Of a stretch of 9,202 nucleotides of DNA, positions 1 to 4,402 are shown piece after piece. Both the position numbers and the translations under genes were made by a program. Positions within the stretch are counted from its first letter, which is position 1, and every line of letters begins with the position of its first letter. The stretch lies in NCBI GenBank assembly GCA_003222375.1, contig QHVX01000134.1, positions 3,465-12,666 on the forward strand, given 5' to 3'. Source of the DNA: Acidobacteriota bacterium. Lineage in GTDB: Bacteria; Acidobacteriota; Thermoanaerobaculia; Gp7-AA8. The notes beneath the pieces are model-generated. The model was not told the origin of the DNA and made no database searches. It was given only the letters and a program-made list of their open reading frames with translations.

Positions 1-1101
1 GCGTTTTATCTGGAGATGCCGGCGCTGGCGTGGGCCGCGATGGCGTTCGGCGTGATCACGAAAGGCCCGGTCGCGATCGCTGTTCCGATGATTGTCGCAA
101 TTCCTTACGCCATTTGGCGTAAAAAAATCAGCTATTTGGCGTCAACCCTCGGACTGATTCTCTTCGTCGTCATCATCGCGCCGTGGGTCTGGGCGATTTC
201 GTACCGGATCCCGGACTTTCTTCGCTACGTCCTCGTGACTGAAACCGCGCAGCGACTCACCACCGGCGCGCTCAAACGCACCGGACCGCCGTGGTACTTC
301 GTGCCGTATCTGATCGGCGGCGCATTCCCGTGGATTTTCTGTCTTTTCGGAGAACGGAGAACGGAGAACGGAGAACCCTCGTGGCTCGATCGTTACCTCC
401 TGCTCTGGATCGCCGTCCCATTCGTCTTTTTCTCGATCTCCCAATCGAAACGTCCGCAGTACATCCTTCCGCTGATGCCCGCGATCGCGCTGTACGTCGC
501 GCGACGCGCGAATCCGGGGCGGGCGGCGGCGATCGCAACGGCGGTCGCCGGCGCTGTGCTTCTGGCCGCAATCCCTTTCGTGCATGTCCCGTACGGTCTT
601 CATGCTGCGATCGTCATCGGCATCTGCGCGCTGACCTTCGGCGCGATTGCGATCTCCGCGCGCGGCGCGCTCGCGTGGATCGCGTTGACCGTGCCGATGC
701 TCGCGATTCCGATTGTCAGTGTTGCCACGATGAACGAACTGGGACAGCGCCGCTCGACAAAGACGTTCATCGCAAATCTGCATCCTTACGTCGCGAATGC
801 AGACGTCGTCGGCATCGAGGCCTTCACAGGATCGATGGCCTTTTACCTCCGCCGCCCGATCGTGATCGTCAGCCCAGACGGCGAGGAGCTGACGAGCAAC
901 TACATCGTGCGTCACTACGGCGATTTCGCCGGCCGGTCGGCGTTGCAGCGCCAAGCGTGGCTTCAGGAAGCATTCAAACATCCCGGAACCGTCTTCATCG
1001 TCAGAGAACCTGATACGGCGAATCGTTCGCTCGTCGAAGCGCATGGCGCCAGGCTGATCGCGAAGAGCCCGCATTTCGTGGCGTATACAATGCCTCGCTG
1101 A
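1..1101 (+). CDS. ArnT/PMT-type membrane glycosyltransferase, 5' truncated by window edge
   Basis: This is the C-terminal 366 codons of a GT39/GT83-like (PMT/ArnT) integral-membrane glycosyltransferase, a family that moves sugars from polyprenyl-phosphate carriers onto lipids or proteins on the outer face of the inner membrane. The frame is open from base 1, so the ATG at 16 is probably internal. Visible family marks are the 'GVITKGPVA' segment near residue 17, 'TGPPWYFVPYLIGGAFPW' near residue 94, and 'SQSKRPQYILPLMPAIAL' near residue 147, which matches the family's S-x-S-K-x-P-x-Y-I-L-P loop. Several hydrophobic helices alternate with these, and a soluble C-terminal part begins around residue 245. 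The catalytic N-terminal Asp/Glu loop lies outside the window. A heptamer repeat encodes residues 117-126. The stop overlaps the asnB start by one base, so the two are probably cotranscribed. The sugar and acceptor cannot be told from sequence. Confidence 0.88.
   Translation, partial: AFYLEMPALAWAAMAFGVITKGPVAIAVPMIVAIPYAIWRKKISYLASTLGLILFVVIIAPWVWAISYRIPDFLRYVLVTETAQRLTTGALKRTGPPWYFVPYLIGGAFPWIFCLFGERRTENGEPSWLDRYLLLWIAVPFVFFSISQSKRPQYILPLMPAIALYVARRANPGRAAAIATAVAGAVLLAAIPFVHVPYGLHAAIVIGICALTFGAIAISARGALAWIALTVPMLAIPIVSVATMNELGQRRSTKTFIANLHPYVANADVVGIEAFTGSMAFYLRRPIVIVSPDGEELTSNYIVRHYGDFAGRSALQRQAWLQEAFKHPGTVFIVREPDTANRSLVEAHGARLIAKSPHFVAYTMPR
349..376 (+). repeat. Four perfect tandem heptamers GGAGAAC inside the glycosyltransferase gene
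   Basis: Four uninterrupted exact copies of GGAGAAC fill 28 bp. They are translated in frame as GERRTENGEP, a polar charged stretch between two hydrophobic helices, so the protein appears to tolerate it as a loop. Rotated, the unit reads GAACGGA, which differs at two of seven positions from the GAAGGCA unit of the hairpin at 4325-4400. A diverged array of the same unit lies in the opposite orientation in asnB. Confidence 0.9.
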
Positions 1102-2942
1102 TGTGCGGCATCTACGGAATCATTGCCGAGCGCGGAAACACGCTCCGCTATCCGGAAGTCCTCGACTGGATGGGCGAAGCGCTCCGTCATCGCGGCCCGG
1201 ACGGACGCGCGGTGCTGGCGCATCCCGACGCGGTGATCGGCACCGAGCGGCTGCGCATCATCGATCTGCACGAGCGCGCCGATCAGCCGTTTGCGGCGCC
1301 CGGCTCGCAGGTCTGGCTGGAATGCAATGGCGAGATCTACAACGCCGCCGGGATCCGCGCGCGATTTCAAGACTACCCGTTCCGATCGCATTCCGACGTC
1401 GAGACGATCGTGCCGCTGTATCTCGAGCGCGGCCCGGACGCGATTTCCGAGCTCGATGGCATGTTCGGTCTCGCGATCTGGGACCGCCGCACGCGGACGC
1501 TGCTGCTGGCGCGGGATCGCGCCGGCGAGAAGCCTCTGTTTTACGCACGGGTCGGACAGGAAATTCTCTTCGCGTCGGAGCTGCAGTGCATCCTGCGCCA
1601 TCCCGACATCAGCCGCGATCTCGATGATGTCGCGGTCGCCGAATACCTGAGGCTCGGTTACGTTCCCGAGCCGCGAACGATGTTCCGCGCGATCCGCCGC
1701 GTGGAAGCGGGAACGTTCATCCGATTCACCGAGCAGGGCAAAGAGATCGTTCGATATTGGGATCCGGAGTCGTTCTCCGTTGTCCGCTCGCCGTTCTCCG
1801 TGGCTGTTGAGCAAGCGCGCAAGCTCATGGAGCGCGCGGTCGAAAAGCAGGTCATGTCGGACGTTCCGGTCGGAGTCTTCATCAGCGGAGGTCTCGATTC
1901 GTCGATCCTCGCGACGTTGGCCGCGAAATTCATCGGCGTCGACAAAGTCCACACCTTTTCTGCCCAATTTGCGGAAGAGTCATTCGATGAAAGCAGCGAC
2001 GCCGCGATTCTTGCGGAGCGCATTCGCACGCGACACATTCCGGTACGCATCGACGAAGAGACGCTTCTGGAGGCGCTGCAGAATGTCGTCCGCGGCGTCG
2101 CCGAGCCGCTCGCCGATCCCGCGATTCTGCCGACATTCCTACTCGCTCGGGCTGCGCGACAACATGTCAAAGTGATTCTGAGCGGCGAAGGCGCCGACGA
2201 GCTCTTCGGCGGATATCCGACATACGTAGGCCACAAGATCGCGCCGATCTACGATGCGCTCCCGAAATTTGCGCGTGCGGCGCTGCGCCGCGCGGTGCAG
2301 GGTGTGCCGGCGTCGAACCGAAAGATGACCTTCGAGTTTCTGCTCAAGAAATTCGTCACCGACGCGGAGAAACCGTGGATCGAGCGTCACCTCGCCTGGT
2401 TCGGCGCAGGGCTGTCCTCGGATGTTTACGCGGGAATGACGCCCGTCATGCCGGAGCTCCCGACCGTGCCGCCGGATCGCGACGCGCTGACCGGGGCGAT
2501 GCTGCTCGATTACCGCAGCTATCTGCGCGACAACCTCCTCGTCAAAGTCGACCGCGCCACCATGCTCTCGTCGGTCGAAGCGCGCGCGCCGTTTCTCGAT
2601 CGCGACGTCACACGGTTCGCCTTGTCGCTGCCCGCAGATTTTCGCGTCCGCCGCCTGACGACGAAGTGGATTCTGAAAAAAGCGGCCGAGTCGTGGTTGC
2701 CCGACGACGTGATCTATCGCCGGAAGCGTGGACTGAGCGTTCCCATCGCGAGCTGGATCAATCACGGGTTGCGCGGGGAAGTCGATCGGTTGCTTTCGCC
2801 GGAGCGATTGCGCGGCGATGGCATCGCGAACGAAAAGTACGTGACCGAGTTACTCGCCGAGCATCGCGCCGGCCGCGCCAATCACGCGAAGCCACTGTGG
2901 GCGCTCGTGATGTTTCAGTATTGGCTGGAAACGTGGGCGTGA
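1101..2942 (+). CDS. asnB: Asparagine synthase (glutamine-hydrolysing) family amidotransferase
   Basis: The 613-residue product has the full two-domain AsnB layout, at usual family length. The N-terminal class II glutaminase begins MCGIYGI, with Cys2 as the nucleophile after Met removal. It continues with RHRGPDG (29-35), CNGEIYN (75-81) and SHSDVET (96-102), all substrate-pocket motifs. The synthetase domain carries the PP-loop SGGLDSS (262-268), which binds ATP, and SGEGADELFGGY (361-372). The reaction is glutamine-dependent, ATP-driven amidation of a carboxylate through an acyl-adenylate. In the family this is aspartate to asparagine, but close relatives in polysaccharide and exosortase loci probably amidate other substrates, and the upstream membrane glycosyltransferase makes that plausible here. 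The start is fixed by the essential Met-Cys and overlaps the previous stop (TGATG). I see no clear Shine-Dalgarno, so translation is likely coupled. A heptamer repeat forms part of the linker between the domains. Confidence 0.95.
   Translation: MCGIYGIIAERGNTLRYPEVLDWMGEALRHRGPDGRAVLAHPDAVIGTERLRIIDLHERADQPFAAPGSQVWLECNGEIYNAAGIRARFQDYPFRSHSDVETIVPLYLERGPDAISELDGMFGLAIWDRRTRTLLLARDRAGEKPLFYARVGQEILFASELQCILRHPDISRDLDDVAVAEYLRLGYVPEPRTMFRAIRRVEAGTFIRFTEQGKEIVRYWDPESFSVVRSPFSVAVEQARKLMERAVEKQVMSDVPVGVFISGGLDSSILATLAAKFIGVDKVHTFSAQFAEESFDESSDAAILAERIRTRHIPVRIDEETLLEALQNVVRGVAEPLADPAILPTFLLARAARQHVKVILSGEGADELFGGYPTYVGHKIAPIYDALPKFARAALRRAVQGVPASNRKMTFEFLLKKFVTDAEKPWIERHLAWFGAGLSSDVYAGMTPVMPELPTVPPDRDALTGAMLLDYRSYLRDNLLVKVDRATMLSSVEARAPFLDRDVTRFALSLPADFRVRRLTTKWILKKAAESWLPDDVIYRRKRGLSVPIASWINHGLRGEVDRLLSPERLRGDGIANEKYVTELLAEHRAGRANHAKPLWALVMFQYWLETWA
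1772..1799 (-). repeat. Diverged four-heptamer array in the AsnB interdomain linker
   Basis: Read on the plus strand, the first and fourth units are exact GTTCTCC, the reverse complement of GGAGAAC. The second has one change (GTTGTCC) and the third two (GCTCGCC). The array is 28 bp, the same size as the array at 349-376 but inverted. It encodes residues 224-233 (SFSVVRSPFS), just after the 'RYWDPES' end of the glutaminase domain and before the helix leading to the PP-loop. Confidence 0.8.
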
Positions 2943-2962
2943 CGAATGAGTCAATTCGGCAG

Positions 2963-2988
2963 GGTCGAAGCGCTACGAGCCTTCGATC
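2963..2988. terminator. Weak stem-loop between convergent genes, possible bidirectional terminator
   Basis: TCGAAG (2965-2970) pairs with CTTCGA (2981-2986), extended outward by one G-T and one G-C pair, around a 10-base loop. It spans the DinB stop codon, and its base lies 21 bp beyond the asnB stop. There is no T-run on either side, so intrinsic termination is not well supported; the position between two convergent genes is the main argument. Confidence 0.25.
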
Positions 2989-3476
2989 ATCTTCGTGAGC
3001 GCTGGCTTGATGCCCATGAGCCGCTGGTAAATCGCGAGTTGTCCGCGATGGTAATCCTCGTGCGAGATGATGTGATTGAACCACGCCAGCCGCGTGCCGC
3101 GCTTGCGATCGAAGCGCGTCATCAACTGCATCATGTGCAGCTCCCCGGCGGCGCGGAAAGCCTTGACGCCGTCCTGCAGCGTCGATTTCAGAGCGCCCAC
3201 GATGTCCTTCTTCGATTTCAATCCCCGAATCGGGTCGTTGTAGATCGCGAGGAGCTTGGGCCACTCCGCACGATGAACATTCGTGTCTTCGCGCGTCAAC
3301 TCGCCGACCATCATCAGCGACACTTCCATGATGTGCAGCGCGAGCTCCGATGCCGTCCGCGAATCCGGGCCCGGCTTGAAGTCGAGTTTTTCGGATGGGA
3401 TGTTTTCGACTTCCGCAATCACGCCGTCGCGGTTTCCTTCCCATGCTTCGATCGCTTCTTCGAGCAGTGAATTCAT
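2973..3476 (-). CDS. DinB-family putative metal-dependent enzyme
   Basis: This 167-residue protein fits the DinB/YfiT-like four-helix fold (family length about 150-175). The expected metal-binding histidine triad is present: His48 in 'SELALHIME', then His139 and His143 in 'HIISHEDYHRGQL', the hallmark HxxxH helix. The C-terminal 'HRGQLAIYQRLMGIKP' is also typical. Family members include bacillithiol- and mycothiol-dependent S-transferases and a maleylpyruvate isomerase; most are uncharacterised, so no substrate is assigned. It is the last gene of the minus-strand series. Its ATG overlaps the OsmC stop as ATGA, and a GAGGAG ribosome site lies 8 bases upstream within the OsmC gene, so translation is probably coupled. 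Pairing with an OsmC protein suggests thiol or electrophile stress, which is inference. Confidence 0.9.
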   Translation of the reverse strand: MNSLLEEAIEAWEGNRDGVIAEVENIPSEKLDFKPGPDSRTASELALHIMEVSLMMVGELTREDTNVHRAEWPKLLAIYNDPIRGLKSKKDIVGALKSTLQDGVKAFRAAGELHMMQLMTRFDRKRGTRLAWFNHIISHEDYHRGQLAIYQRLMGIKPALTKMIEGS

Positions 3477-3847
3477 ACAAGTTGCTCCTCAATTTTGATT
3501 TCCGAGGTCAAAGTCTTCGCGACTGGGCAGCGCCGAGCAACCGAAAGCAGCCGTTCGCGTTGTGCTTCGGTGAGGTTTCCGATCAACTTGATGCGGACGT
3601 CGAAGCGGTGGATGTAGCCGGTGCTGCTGGTGCAGTCGGCACAGTCTTTGGCGTACATCCGATCGTTGGTGATGGTGATCTCGGCGCCTTCGAGCGGAAT
3701 GTTCTCGCGCTTGGCGACGACGCGCATGGTCATCGACGTGCAGCCTCCGAGACCGGCGGACAGGAAATCGTAGGGAGTGGGACGATGCTTGCCCGCTTCG
3801 ACTTCGTTTCGAAACGCGGTTCCTGCCTTGACGACCACGGGACCCAT
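3473..3847 (-). CDS. OsmC-family protein, shorter than usual
   Basis: The 124-residue product has the OsmC/YhfA signature 'TPYDFLSAGLGGCTSMTMR', with Cys36 as the expected peroxidatic cysteine. 'RRCPVAKTL' carries the second conserved cysteine, Cys107. A further pair, Cys69 and Cys72 in 'KDCADCTSSTG', is found in one OsmC subgroup. Characterised members reduce organic hydroperoxides with thiols in the cytoplasm. The protein is about 15 residues shorter than relatives I recall: 'EVEAGKH' runs directly into 'RPTPYD', where relatives have a segment resembling DEPxxxGGxDxGP between them. The start is well fixed by a strong ribosome site 7 bases upstream, and an in-frame TAA at 3862-3860 rules out extension. 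It sits 12 bp after the lipoprotein gene and overlaps the DinB gene by 4 bp. Confidence 0.9.
   Translation of the reverse strand: MGPVVVKAGTAFRNEVEAGKHRPTPYDFLSAGLGGCTSMTMRVVAKRENIPLEGAEITITNDRMYAKDCADCTSSTGYIHRFDVRIKLIGNLTEAQRERLLSVARRCPVAKTLTSEIKIEEQLV
3485..3490 (-). promoter_or_regulatory. Ribosome binding site for the DinB-family gene
   Basis: On the minus strand GAGGAG lies inside the end of the OsmC gene, 8 bases before the ATG at 3476-3474. It supports that start and the ATGA overlap with the OsmC stop. Confidence 0.75.
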
Positions 3848-3854
3848 CAGTGAT

Positions 3855-3862
3855 CTCCTTTA
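3855..3862 (-). promoter_or_regulatory. Strong ribosome binding site for the OsmC gene
   Basis: Minus-strand TAAAGGAG ends 7 bases before the OsmC ATG. It overlaps the TAA stop of the upstream lipoprotein gene, so terminating ribosomes arrive exactly at the new initiation site. It is the best ribosome site in the window. Confidence 0.85.
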
Positions 3863-4402
3863 CTCGCGAACGCCGAGGATCAGCGGCGAACTGGCGGCCC
3901 ACGATCCATGGCGATCGACCATCGGAATCCAGTACCACACCGGGTTGTCTTCGCCCAGCGAGAGACGAGCGACGACGCCAATTTGGCGACGCGTGTAGGG
4001 ATTCGAGAACGGCGACGAGAACTGCAGGATCATCGCGTCGGCGTCGCGGCGCGGATCGACGGCCTCGATCATCGCGCGTGCGCACGGCGCCGGCTCAACC
4101 GGCAGCAACGCATTCGGCAGCACGGGCGCGACCGGCTTGCCGCGATAGAACGCAACGTCGGCCATGGCGCTGATCACTGCCGGTGTGACGATGGGCTGTG
4201 TCGTCTTAACGACTCGGAAACCGGCAGTCATCCCTTCGCTTCGCATCTGCGCGCACATGACCGCGACTACCGCGCCCGGGACGGCGGAGGGTGGGACGGT
4301 CGGTTGGGGGGCGGAGGCGCACCCGAAGGCAGAAAGCAGAAGGCAGAAGGCAGAAAAGGAGGGCGGGATTTCTGCCTTCCGCCTTCCGCCTTCTGCCTTC
4401 AT
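3860..4402 (-). CDS. Putative small lipoprotein, function unknown
   Basis: I do not recognise the family of this 180-residue protein. The N-terminus has the form of a lipoprotein signal: a basic segment 'MKAEGGRRKAE', a hydrophobic core 'FSAFCLLLSAFG', then Cys28 followed by a Pro/Ala-rich linker (PQPTVPPSAVPGA). The lipobox A-F-G-C is imperfect because position -3 is Ala rather than Leu. The remaining 130 or so residues look like a compact domain, ending in 'RRQIGVVARLSLGEDNPVWYWIPMVDRHGSWAAS…'. The start is supported by GAGG 5 bases upstream and an ATGA overlap with the helicase stop. Unusually, the whole signal region is encoded by the 76-bp heptamer hairpin. If the signal is an artefact, a later start such as the Met of 'MCAQMRSEG' would give a cytoplasmic protein. 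Confidence 0.7.
   Translation of the reverse strand: MKAEGGRRKAEIPPSFSAFCLLLSAFGCASAPQPTVPPSAVPGAVVAVMCAQMRSEGMTAGFRVVKTTQPIVTPAVISAMADVAFYRGKPVAPVLPNALLPVEPAPCARAMIEAVDPRRDADAMILQFSSPFSNPYTRRQIGVVARLSLGEDNPVWYWIPMVDRHGSWAASSPLILGVRE
4325..4400. repeat. Inverted pair of heptamer arrays forming a 32-bp-arm hairpin
   Basis: The left arm (4325-4356) and right arm (4369-4400) are inverted copies matching at 29 of 32 positions, around a 12-base loop. Each arm is four 7-bp units (GAAGGCA type on the left; TTCTGCC and TTCCGCC on the right) plus a partial unit. The three mismatches are A opposite C in plus-strand RNA but become G-U pairs in minus-strand RNA. The transcript of the flanking minus-strand genes could therefore pair along the full arm. 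The hairpin begins within the helicase stop/lipoprotein start overlap and covers lipoprotein codons 1-26. There is no T-run, so it does not look like a classical terminator. Confidence 0.9.

Noticed and set aside
142..1967. Two long minus-strand open frames opposite the glycosyltransferase and asnB
   Set aside because: They are shadow frames: the opposite-strand proteins are clearly conserved, and these are Arg/Asp-rich with no motifs.
2946..3470. 174-codon plus-strand open frame after asnB
   Set aside because: It is antisense to the DinB gene, whose His triad and ribosome site are clear.
4325..4400. Hairpin as an intrinsic terminator after the helicase
   Set aside because: No T-run follows on either strand, and the downstream gene starts inside the element with a ribosome site and ATGA overlap, so transcription must pass through it.
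3473..4402. Lipoprotein and OsmC as one gene interrupted by a stop
   Set aside because: They share a frame separated by TAA, but the OsmC gene has its own strong ribosome site and start, and OsmC proteins are not normally fused to such a domain.
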